DNA of 64,000 bases from Variovorax boronicumulans. Its GTDB lineage: Bacteria; Pseudomonadota; Gammaproteobacteria; Burkholderiales; Burkholderiaceae_C. A program made the translations under genes and the position numbers. A model generated the notes under the pieces. The model made no database searches, was not told where the DNA came from, and saw only the letters and a program-made list of their open reading frames with translations. How positions within the stretch are numbered: position 1 is the stretch's first letter; each line of letters starts with the position of its first letter. Shown here one piece after another: positions 27,301 through 33,949 of this stretch. The stretch is taken from contig NZ_JAAAFX010000005.1 in assembly GCF_019352895.1 (NCBI RefSeq), forward strand, positions 129,654-193,653, written 5' to 3'.

Positions 27301-28326
27301 TCAGGTCGCCCGATGCAGCACCACCCGCGCCTCGATCGCCCGCGCCCTCAGCTGGCCGCAGCCGCCATCGACATCCTGCCCGGCCGAGTAGCGCAGCTTG
27401 GTGAGGATGCCGCGCTGGCGCAGCGTGCGGGCGATCTGTTCGCAGCGCTCCCGCTGCGGGCGGCGGAAGGCCACGCCGTCCACCGTGTTGAAGGGGATCA
27501 TGTTGAGCACGCCGTACTTGCCACCCAGCAGCGCGACGATGCCCTCGATCTCCTCATCGCTGTCGTTGACGCCTTCCAGCAGCGTCCACTGGTACTGCAC
27601 CGGGTAGCCCGAAGCGCGCGCGTAGCCTTCGCTGGCCGCGACCAGTTCCGCGGGCGACATGTGCGGTGCGCGCGGCAGCAGCGTGCGGCGCAGCGCGGCG
27701 TCGGTCGTGTGCAGCGAGAGCGCCAGCGCGGGCTTCACCGTGCTCCGTTGCAGACGCTCGAAGGCGCGCGGATCGCCCACGGTGGAGAACACCAGGTTCT
27801 TGTGGCCGATGTTGCCGGCCGTGCCCAGCAGTTCGATCGCCTCCATCACGTTGTCCAGGTTGTGGGCCGGCTCGCCCATGCCCATGAACACCACCTTGGT
27901 CACGGCGCGGCGCTGGCGCGCGAGCACGACCTGGGCCACGATCTCGGCGCTGCCGACCTGGCGCAGCAGCCCGTCACGCCCGGTCATGCAGAACTGGCAG
28001 CCGACCGCGCAGCCCACCTGCGACGACACGCACAGGCCGCCGCGCGGCAGCAGCACGCTTTCCACCGTCTGGCCGTCGGCCAGCGCCACCAGCAGGCGTT
28101 CGGACCCGTCGGCCCCGGGATGGACGGCGTCGATGCGCGCCAGTCCCGCCAGCTCGGCTTCGATGCGCGGCATCGCGGCCAGCAGGGACGACGGGAAGAA
28201 GGTGTGCGGCCGGCGCCGGCCGCTGTCCTGCGGCCGCGCATGCGACCACATGCGCAGGATCCGGTGTTCGTGCAGCGGGCCGGCGCCGGCGTCCTGCAGC
28301 CGTTGCCTCAGTTCGTGGATGTGCAT
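27301..28326 (-). CDS. RlmN-family radical SAM RNA methyltransferase (paralogue-like)
   Basis: 341 residues, slightly shorter than typical RlmN (about 380). The radical SAM cluster is CAVGCQFC (Cys106, 110, 113), preceded by GLCVSSQVG. MGMGEPAHNLDNV is the SAM-binding GEP region. The C-terminal catalytic Cys is kept in GGCGQL (Cys323), where RlmN and Cfr have the methyl-carrier Cys. RlmN makes 2-methyladenosine at A2503 of 23S rRNA and A37 of some tRNAs. The short N-terminus suggests a paralogue with its own target rather than housekeeping RlmN. The start codon lies only 18 bp downstream of the tRNA terminator. Confidence 0.85.
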   Translation of the reverse strand: MHIHELRQRLQDAGAGPLHEHRILRMWSHARPQDSGRRRPHTFFPSSLLAAMPRIEAELAGLARIDAVHPGADGSERLLVALADGQTVESVLLPRGGLCVSSQVGCAVGCQFCMTGRDGLLRQVGSAEIVAQVVLARQRRAVTKVVFMGMGEPAHNLDNVMEAIELLGTAGNIGHKNLVFSTVGDPRAFERLQRSTVKPALALSLHTTDAALRRTLLPRAPHMSPAELVAASEGYARASGYPVQYQWTLLEGVNDSDEEIEGIVALLGGKYGVLNMIPFNTVDGVAFRRPQRERCEQIARTLRQRGILTKLRYSAGQDVDGGCGQLRARAIEARVVLHRAT

Positions 28327-28344
28327 GGGGCTGCCCTGGAAAAC

Positions 28345-28381
28345 AAAAAGCCTTGCAAGTCGTTGACTTGCAAGGCTTTTT
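28345..28381 (-). terminator. Strong intrinsic terminator downstream of the tRNA gene
   Basis: Two perfectly complementary 17-base arms (including GCCTTGCAAGTC) enclose a 3-nt loop, and the arms end in A5/T5 tracts. It works on either strand, and lies 5 bp past the CCA end of the tRNA gene. It is also just upstream of the RlmN-like gene on the same strand. Confidence 0.93.
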
Positions 28382-28386
28382 CTGAC

Positions 28387-28463
28387 TGGTGGCTCTTCAC
28401 GGATTCGAACCGCGGACCTGTGGATTATGATTCCATCGCTCTAACCGACTGAGCTAAAGAGCC
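28387..28463 (-). tRNA. tRNA with CAU anticodon, probably elongator tRNA-Met
   Basis: The 77-nt minus-strand sequence folds as a cloverleaf. The acceptor arms are GGCTCTT/AAGAGCC, the D-arm is GCTC...GAGC, the anticodon loop is ATCATAA with CAT, and the T-loop is TTCGAAT. The discriminator A and CCA are encoded. It is not the initiator tRNA, since the acceptor starts with a G-C pair and the anticodon stem lacks the three G-C pairs. A tRNA-Ile2 with lysidine-modified CAU cannot be excluded by eye. Confidence 0.92.
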
Positions 28464-28499
28464 GAGCCCGAGATTATAGCCCGAGCTTTGTATGCCCCG

Positions 28500-30098
28500 T
28501 CAACTGCCTCGTGGCAATTTGTCGAGTTCTTCGGTCACCAGCCGCACGATCAGCCGGTCCAGGGTCTGGACCGAGTAGTTGCCCACGTCGTGCACGGTTT
28601 CGCGGCCCGGGCCGCTCGAAGGGCGTTCGGCGTCCTTGTAGGTCAGGAACACGAAGCGCCCGCCGGTGTACTGCGCGATCTGCCGCTGGATGTACTCGCC
28701 CTGCTTGTCGAGGCCGCTGGCGCCCACGCTGAACACCTTGATGCCCTTGCCCAGCGCCACCAGCATGTCGTCGTCGTACTGCGGGCCGCCGTAGTCCAGG
28801 TGCGGCGGCGCGTCGGCCAGCAGCACGACCATGCGGGTCGCGCCGCTGCCGCGCCAGCTCAACGTGTGCACCGTTTCGTGCAGCGCTTCGTTCATCGCCT
28901 CCGGGTAGTCGCCGCCGCCGTTGGCCTGCAGCGCGTTCAGCACGCCCTGGAAGGCGTCGAGGTCGTTGGTGAAGTCGTGGCTGCGCAGCAGGAAGGCGTC
29001 GCCCTTGTCGCGGTAGGCCACCAGGCCGAAGCAGGTGTCGGGGCGGCTGGGCAGTTGCGCCACTTCGCTGGCGATGGTGCGCAGCGTGCTCTTGAGGCGA
29101 CCGATCTCGTCGGCCATCGAGCCGGTGGCGTCGATCAGGAAGACCAGGTCCAGCCGCGCGCGTGCGGGCGCCGCGTCGTCGGCCAGCACGATGTCGACCG
29201 CGCTCTTCTGGCCGCGCTGCAGGAAGCCGCCGGCCTGGCGGCCGTTCTTGCGCACCGCGATCTCGTAGACCTGGCTGGCGTTCGGGTCGAAGGCGTCGGG
29301 GTGCAGCCAGGCGCGGCCACCGGCGTCGGTGCGGGCCCACATCGCGGCGCCGCCGGGGGCGCGCACCGCCACCTCGGCATCGGGTACGACGGCGCCGCGC
29401 GCGTTGCGCACCTGCAGCAGGTAGCGCTGGCGCACGTCGCGGGCGCGGTGCGTGACCTGGGTGCGGTCTCGGAAGCGCAGGTACTCGCCGAAGTCGGCGT
29501 TGTCGTCGACCATGCCGGCGGTCACGGGCTGCTGAGCTTGCTGCGGTGTCTGGCGCGGCATGGGCAGGAGTGCCGGTTCGGTCATGCGGCGGGCCGAGGG
29601 CGCCGCGGTGATGGCCGGCGAGGGCGGCGGCGCGGCGGCGGGGATCTCCGATTCGGCGACCGAACCGTCGGCCACGGCCTCGCCGGCCTCCGCGCGATCG
29701 CTGCGCCGCTTGCTGGCGACCCCTGCACGCTCGCGCATGTCGCCGCGTGCGCTGGCCTGCGGATCGCGCCCGGGCACCTCCCGCGTCTGGATCGGACGCG
29801 CGCAGCTCAGCGCCGACGGCGCCTGGAAGTTCGGCGTGCGCAGCACGGCCGCGCCGCTGGGCCACTGCGGTGGCGTGCCTGGCGTGGGCCGCGGCGGTTG
29901 CGGTTGGGGCGTGGGCTCGGGCCAGGCGGTGGGGCCTTCGACCACCACGCTCCGGGCCTGGCAGGCGCCGAGCAGCAACTGCGCGCACAGCAGCACGACG
30001 ACGGCGCGTGTACCGCGTGAAGTGCGTCGCGCACCGGAAGGCAGGACCGAAACGGCCGAAAGCGCGGCCGCGGGAGGGGTGGAAGCAGGCAGGGTCAT
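28500..30098 (-). CDS. VWA-domain lipoprotein
   Basis: 532 residues from the ATG at 30098. The signal peptide ends in lipobox LGAC, followed by a long Pro/Ala-rich, probably disordered stretch (about 45-190). An Ig-like or carboxypeptidase-regulatory-like domain follows (about 220-310, around YLLQVRNARGAVVPDAEVAV). A von Willebrand factor A domain completes the protein (about 315-510), with MIDAS motif DATGSMAD and a later LLADAPPH strand. Such domains bind metal-dependent protein ligands. It is divergent from an ECF sigma gene across a perfect 15-bp inverted repeat, so control by that sigma factor is likely. An envelope location is inferred. Confidence 0.85.
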   Translation of the reverse strand: MTLPASTPPAAALSAVSVLPSGARRTSRGTRAVVVLLCAQLLLGACQARSVVVEGPTAWPEPTPQPQPPRPTPGTPPQWPSGAAVLRTPNFQAPSALSCARPIQTREVPGRDPQASARGDMRERAGVASKRRSDRAEAGEAVADGSVAESEIPAAAPPPSPAITAAPSARRMTEPALLPMPRQTPQQAQQPVTAGMVDDNADFGEYLRFRDRTQVTHRARDVRQRYLLQVRNARGAVVPDAEVAVRAPGGAAMWARTDAGGRAWLHPDAFDPNASQVYEIAVRKNGRQAGGFLQRGQKSAVDIVLADDAAPARARLDLVFLIDATGSMADEIGRLKSTLRTIASEVAQLPSRPDTCFGLVAYRDKGDAFLLRSHDFTNDLDAFQGVLNALQANGGGDYPEAMNEALHETVHTLSWRGSGATRMVVLLADAPPHLDYGGPQYDDDMLVALGKGIKVFSVGASGLDKQGEYIQRQIAQYTGGRFVFLTYKDAERPSSGPGRETVHDVGNYSVQTLDRLIVRLVTEELDKLPRGS

Positions 30099-30140
30099 CG
30101 AGGACTCCGAGGGTGAGTGATGTCCTTGATACGGCCGGCC

Positions 30141-30199
30141 ACGGCGTTCGGGGTTGGCTTGCGCCAAAGAAAACGCAGCGTGCAAACCCCGAACGCCGT
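30141..30199. promoter_or_regulatory. 15-bp perfect inverted repeat between the VWA gene and the ECF sigma gene
   Basis: Arms ACGGCGTTCGGGGTT (30141-30155) and AACCCCGAACGCCGT (30185-30199) are exact complements, 29 nt apart. They lie in the 135-bp divergent region, 43 bp from the VWA start and 35 bp from the sigma start. The symmetry would present the same element to both promoters, or form a hairpin in either leader. Confidence 0.65.
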
Positions 30200-30233
30200 C
30201 GCCGCGCGTACAAGCTGAGGTGAGAATCTGTCC

Positions 30234-30905
30234 ATGCAGTCCCCCCCCAGCGTCGCGGCTTCCGCGATCCACGCCACCCTCCCGGACGACCAGCTGATGC
30301 TGGCCTATGCCGGCGGCGACACCGCGGCCTTCGACGTGCTCTATGCGCGCCACGAAGGCGCGCTGTACCGTTTCGTGCGGCGGCTGCTGGGCGTGCGGCT
30401 GGCGGCCGAGGTCGACGAGGTGTTCCAGGAGACCTGGGTGCGCGTCATCACGGCGCGCGCCAGCTTCTCGCCGCAGGGCGCCACGTGGCGCACCTGGGCC
30501 TTCACCATCGCGCACAACCTGGCGATGGACCGGCTGCGCGCGAGCGGGCGCCAGGTGGTGTTCCATGCGCACGACGAGGACGGCGACGGCGTCGAGGCCG
30601 CGCAGCTGTTCGGGCGGGCCCTGGTCAACGACCTGGGGCAGCCGATCGATGCGGCGCATCCCTCGGCCGAGGACATGGCCTTCTGGCGCTCGGCCGGCCG
30701 GCGGCTGCTGAACTGCCTCGACGAACTGCCCGACGAGCAGCGCGCGGCCTTCCTGCTGCACCACGAAGACGGCTTCACGGTCGAAGCCCTGGCCGCCACG
30801 CTCGAGATCGGCTTCGAGACGGTGCGCAGCCGGCTGCGCTATGGCATGAAGAAGCTGCGCGGCTGCATGGAGCGCTATCTGACGGCGCTGGGGGAGGGCG
30901 TATGA
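30234..30905 (+). CDS. ECF-type RNA polymerase sigma factor
   Basis: 223 residues. Sigma region 2 is at about residues 35-105 (ALYRFVRRLLG, DEVFQETWVRVI, WAFTIAHNLAMDRLR). Region 4 is at about 160-215 (LPDEQRAAFLLHHEDGFTVEALAATLE, here split as LPDEQRAAFLLHHEDG and TVEALAATLEIGFETVRSRL). An insert of about 35 residues between regions 2 and 4 is longer than usual. The next gene starts 61 bp later and encodes a membrane protein with the layout of an anti-sigma factor. Confidence 0.9.
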   Translation: MQSPPSVAASAIHATLPDDQLMLAYAGGDTAAFDVLYARHEGALYRFVRRLLGVRLAAEVDEVFQETWVRVITARASFSPQGATWRTWAFTIAHNLAMDRLRASGRQVVFHAHDEDGDGVEAAQLFGRALVNDLGQPIDAAHPSAEDMAFWRSAGRRLLNCLDELPDEQRAAFLLHHEDGFTVEALAATLEIGFETVRSRLRYGMKKLRGCMERYLTALGEGV

Positions 30906-30966
30906 GCGCCGTGCCGGGCCGTCCCGGGCCAGCGTGCACCGCAGCGCAGCGCGCGGAGGTTTCCCA

Positions 30967-32217
30967 GTGAGCGATCCGACCCTCATCCACGACGACCCAG
31001 ACGATCTGCGCGACCCCGTGCTGCAGCGCGCGCTCGAGAACGCGCCCGATCAGGCGGCCACGCCCGACTGGCGCCTGGGCCAATCGATCCGCGCGATGGC
31101 GCACGAGGCCGTGGCGCCCTCGTTGCCCGAACTGCCGGTGCCTGCAGAGCGCTCTTGGTGGCAGCGCCTGCTCGGCATCGGCGCGGGCGGCGGTGTGCCA
31201 TGGAACGCGGCCTTCGCGACCGTGCTGGTCGGCGTGCTGGTCACGCTGATGTGGCAGCGCGAAGAGGTGCCGGGTGCACGGCTCGATGGCCCGCAGGAAA
31301 AAGCGGCGCCCACAGCCTCCGCCTCGGCACCCCCGGCGGCCGAGATCGCACAAAGTGCACCTGCACCTGCACCTGCACCTGCACCTGCGCCTGCCCCTGC
31401 ACCCGCTGCACCCGAGCCTGCGGCCGCACCCGCACCCGCACCCGCACCCGCACCAGCACCAGCACCAGCACCAGCACCAGCACCAGCACCCAGCGCGCTC
31501 GACGCCCAGTTGGCCGAGTCCCGGGAGACCACCGCGGCCGCCACGCGCGCGCTCGACCAGGAAGAAGCCCGCGTGAAGCGCGAACGCCAGGCCGACAGCG
31601 ACGCGGCCGCAGCGCGCGCCCGTGTCCTCAAGAAGGAGGCCGCGCGGTCACCGGCACCGGCGCCAGCGCCGGCACCGCCCGCTGCACCGGCGACGGCGAC
31701 GGCCGATGCGCAGTCCGCCCGCGCGAGCAAGCAGGCGGCGATCGCCGAGCGTCGGGCCTTCGCGGCCCCGCAGGACGCCGCCCCCGCAGCCGCGCCACCG
31801 CGCGCGGCGGCCGTGGCACCGGCGCCTACAGCGACCGAGCCGGCCGCAACGGCCGCGCCGCCGAGCTTCGCCGCGCTGTCGCAATGGACCGTGCTGCACA
31901 TCACCCGCCCCGACGGCGAAACGCGCACCTTGCAGCGGGCCGAGGCGCGCGAGCTGGGCGCGCTGATCGGCTCGGCGGCCTTGGCGGGCGTGAGTGCCCG
32001 GCCGTTGCGCGCCAAGGTCGATTGGCGCATCACGCTGGAGCGCAATGGCGAGGCACTGGCCGTGATGGAACTGGCCGGCGGCCAGGTGCGCTGGCGCGAG
32101 GAAGGTGTGGCGCCGGGCATCGGGACGCCGGGCGCCGGCGCGATGAAGGGCTTGCGCGCGGCACTGGAAGAAGCGAGCGCCCCGGCGCCATCGCAACCGC
32201 AGTCACCGTCACGCTGA
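30967..32217 (+). CDS. Ala-Pro-rich single-span membrane protein, candidate anti-sigma factor
   Basis: 416 residues from a GTG at 30967, chosen because GGAGG lies 7 nt upstream. A cytosolic N-terminus (1-78, acidic, with DWRLGQSIRAMA) is followed by one membrane span (about 80-96). An Ala-Pro repeat occupies 131-173, then a charged Ala-rich helix and another Pro/Ala linker. A folded C-terminal domain (about 305-400, WTVLHITRPDGETRTL) would be periplasmic. No classical zinc anti-sigma motif (HxxxCxxC) is present. The anti-sigma role is inferred from position and topology only. Confidence 0.75.
   Translation: MSDPTLIHDDPDDLRDPVLQRALENAPDQAATPDWRLGQSIRAMAHEAVAPSLPELPVPAERSWWQRLLGIGAGGGVPWNAAFATVLVGVLVTLMWQREEVPGARLDGPQEKAAPTASASAPPAAEIAQSAPAPAPAPAPAPAPAPAAPEPAAAPAPAPAPAPAPAPAPAPAPAPSALDAQLAESRETTAAATRALDQEEARVKRERQADSDAAAARARVLKKEAARSPAPAPAPAPPAAPATATADAQSARASKQAAIAERRAFAAPQDAAPAAAPPRAAAVAPAPTATEPAATAAPPSFAALSQWTVLHITRPDGETRTLQRAEARELGALIGSAALAGVSARPLRAKVDWRITLERNGEALAVMELAGGQVRWREEGVAPGIGTPGAGAMKGLRAALEEASAPAPSQPQSPSR
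31356..31490 (+). repeat. Hexanucleotide repeat tract encoding the Ala-Pro spacer
   Basis: Two tracts of near-perfect 6-bp repeats: units GCACCT/GCGCCT at 31356-31399 and CCCGCA then CCAGCA at about 31427-31490. Each unit encodes Ala-Pro, and the length change is in frame. The change of unit midway suggests separate expansions. Confidence 0.9.
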
Positions 32218-32291
32218 GGCGCGGCCGGTGACGGCTCAGGGCCTGGTCACCCGGTTTCCGGGGATCGCGTGGGCTGAGCCAGGCCCCGGCT

Positions 32292-33071
32292 TCACTCGTG
32301 CTTGAAGTCAGCCTTGCGCTTGGCCACGAAGGCGTCCATGCCTTCCTTCTGGTCGTGGGTGGCGAACAGCGCGTGGAACAGCCGGCGCTCGAACATCACG
32401 CCGTCGCTCAGGCCGCTCTCGAAGGCGCGGTTGACCGATTCCTTGGCCGCCATCACTGCGATCTGCGAGAAGTCGGCGATCTGCAGCGCCGCGCCCAGGG
32501 CCTCGTCGGCCAGCTTGTCGAAGGGCACCACGCGGCTCACCAGGCCCGCGCGTTCGGCTTCGGCGGCGTCCATCATGCGGCCGGTGAGCGCCATGTCCAT
32601 GGCCTTGCTCTTGCCCACCGCGCGCGGCAGGCGCTGCGTGCCGCCGGCACCGGGGATCACGCCCAGCTTGATCTCGGGCTGGCCGAACTTGGCGTTGTCG
32701 GCCGCGATGATGAAGTCGCACATCATGGCCAGCTCGCAGCCACCGCCCAGCGCAAAGCCCGACACGGCCGCGATCACCGGCTTGCGGATGCTGCGGATGG
32801 TTTCCCAGTTGCGCGTGATGTAGTCGCCCTTGTAGGCGTCGATGAAGCTGTACTTGGCCATCGCGCTGATGTCGGCGCCGGCGGCAAAGGCGCGTTCGCT
32901 GCCGGTGATGACGATGCAGCCGATCGCGCCGTCGGCGTCGAAGGCCTTGAGCGCGGTGCCCAGCTCGGTCATCAGCGCGTCGTTGAGCGCGTTCAGCGCC
33001 TTGGGGCGGTTCAGGGTGATGACGCCGACCTTGCCGGCCTCGGTGCGCACTTCGATGTTTTCGTAGCTCAT
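32292..33071 (-). CDS. Enoyl-CoA hydratase
   Basis: 259 residues from the ATG at 33071 ([11 protein letters not shown]). The crotonase fold is shown by [17 protein letters not shown] and the oxyanion/active-site segment [15 protein letters not shown]. The two catalytic Glu positions of hydratases fall in GGGCELAMM and in [14 protein letters not shown]. It adds water to trans-2-enoyl-CoA in beta-oxidation or phenylacetate-type pathways. The length is standard. The frame continues upstream through the divergent promoter, but the Met chosen matches the family. It stands alone. Confidence 0.93.
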   Translation of the reverse strand: MSYENIEVRTEAGKVGVITLNRPKALNALNDALMTELGTALKAFDADGAIGCIVITGSERAFAAGADISAMAKYSFIDAYKGDYITRNWETIRSIRKPVIAAVSGFALGGGCELAMMCDFIIAADNAKFGQPEIKLGVIPGAGGTQRLPRAVGKSKAMDMALTGRMMDAAEAERAGLVSRVVPFDKLADEALGAALQIADFSQIAVMAAKESVNRAFESGLSDGVMFERRLFHALFATHDQKEGMDAFVAKRKADFKHE

Positions 33072-33152
33072 GCTGTCTCCGTGAGAGGTAAAGGAATGGG
33101 GGGGATGCGGGTCACTATAACCAGCGGCGTGTGAATGGAATGTCAACTTTGT

Positions 33153-33167
33153 TGAGAATAATTCGCA
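33153..33167. promoter_or_regulatory. Putative Fur box
   Basis: TGAGAATAATTCGCA matches the 7-1-7 Fur consensus TGATAATxATTATCA at 12 of 15 positions and is the form common in beta-proteobacteria. It overlaps a second small palindrome (CGCATT/AATGCG, 33164-33178). It is 32 nt before the DUF2325 start and 82 nt before the enoyl-CoA hydratase start. Confidence 0.75.
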
Positions 33168-33198
33168 TTTAGAATGCGCCAACGATATGGAGTTGCCC

Positions 33199-33750
33199 AT
33201 GGAAGAAAACGCCGTCCTGTTGCGCGCCTATGCCCGGGCGCAGGAGCGCTGTTCGCGCCTGCTGGCCGAGCAGGCCGCCCAGATCGTGCGGCTGCGCGCC
33301 GCGCTGATCGTGCGCGACTCGGCGCTGGCCATGGTGCGCGAAGCCCTGACGGCGCCCGCCACCGGCGTGTCGCTGCCCAAGCGCCTGCAGAACCTGCTGC
33401 TGCCCGCGCGGCGGCGCGCCATGCGCTCGCCGCTGCCCGAGGCCGACCTGCGCGAGAAGGCGGTGCTGTGCGTGGGGCGGGCGGAAGAGGCCTCGGCGAT
33501 GGCACGCCAGCTGGTGGAGATCGCGGGCGGCCGCTACCTGCACCACGACGGCCAGGACGACGTCGACGCCGCGGCCCTCGAGGCCAGCCTGCGCGCGGCC
33601 GACCTGGTGATCTGCCAGACCGGTTGCATGAGCCACGGCGCCTACTGGCGCGTGCAGGACCATTGCCGGCGCACCGGCAAGCCCTGCGTGCTGGTGGGGC
33701 AGGAGCAGCCGATCCGCTTCGTGCGGCGCGGGGAGACGGTGGATTTCTAG
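33199..33750 (+). CDS. DUF2325 domain protein, probably iron-regulated
   Basis: 183 residues from the ATG at 33199, which has GGAG six bases upstream; an ATG at 33187 is the alternative. The N-terminus is a coiled-coil-like helix ([20 protein letters not shown]). The C-terminal half is the DUF2325 fold: [15 protein letters not shown], the HHDG segment, [19 protein letters not shown] and [11 protein letters not shown]. Conserved His and Cys residues could bind metal. The function is unknown. A Fur box just upstream indicates iron-dependent expression. Confidence 0.85.
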   Translation: MEENAVLLRAYARAQERCSRLLAEQAAQIVRLRAALIVRDSALAMVREALTAPATGVSLPKRLQNLLLPARRRAMRSPLPEADLREKAVLCVGRAEEASAMARQLVEIAGGRYLHHDGQDDVDAAALEASLRAADLVICQTGCMSHGAYWRVQDHCRRTGKPCVLVGQEQPIRFVRRGETVDF

Positions 33751-33801
33751 GGTCTCAAGCTGCGGGTGCAGAGCCGCACCGCGTGAAACCGCTGGGCCCG
33801 A

Positions 33802-33949
33802 ATACCAGAGACACCGCAGAACCGGCTTCGCCGGGCTGCAGGTGTCGCCCCCTTGAGGGGGAGGCAGCGACACGAAGTGCGCTGGATCGGGGGTGGGCCC
33901 AGGGAGGAGGGGAGGCAGCGACACGAAGTGCGCTGCATCGGGGGGTGGG
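33802..33949 (-). repeat. Stop-codon-anchored GC-rich repeat, copy A (with internal duplication)
   Basis: The copy directly follows the TGA of the M61 peptidase gene (read on the minus strand). The order is a C-rich start CCCACCCCCC, a CAGCGCACTTCGTGTCGCTG hairpin, CCCCCTCAAGGGGG and a long hairpin with core CCGGCGAAGCCGG and outer arms GACACC/GGTGTC (33810-33846). The C-rich plus small-hairpin part occurs twice (33860-33897 and 33911-33949). Confidence 0.9.

Noticed and set aside
28387..28463. tRNA gene considered as a phage or island attachment site
   Set aside because: No integrase, no duplicated tRNA end and ordinary flanking genes.
31356..31490. Short direct repeats considered as a CRISPR array
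   Set aside because: Units are 6 bp without spacers and encode Ala-Pro in the frame of a long gene.
32232..32290. GGCTCA...TGAGCC and GGCCTGG...CCAGGCC pairings after the anti-sigma candidate
   Set aside because: The two pairings compete and have long loops without a T-run; not strong enough to call a terminator.
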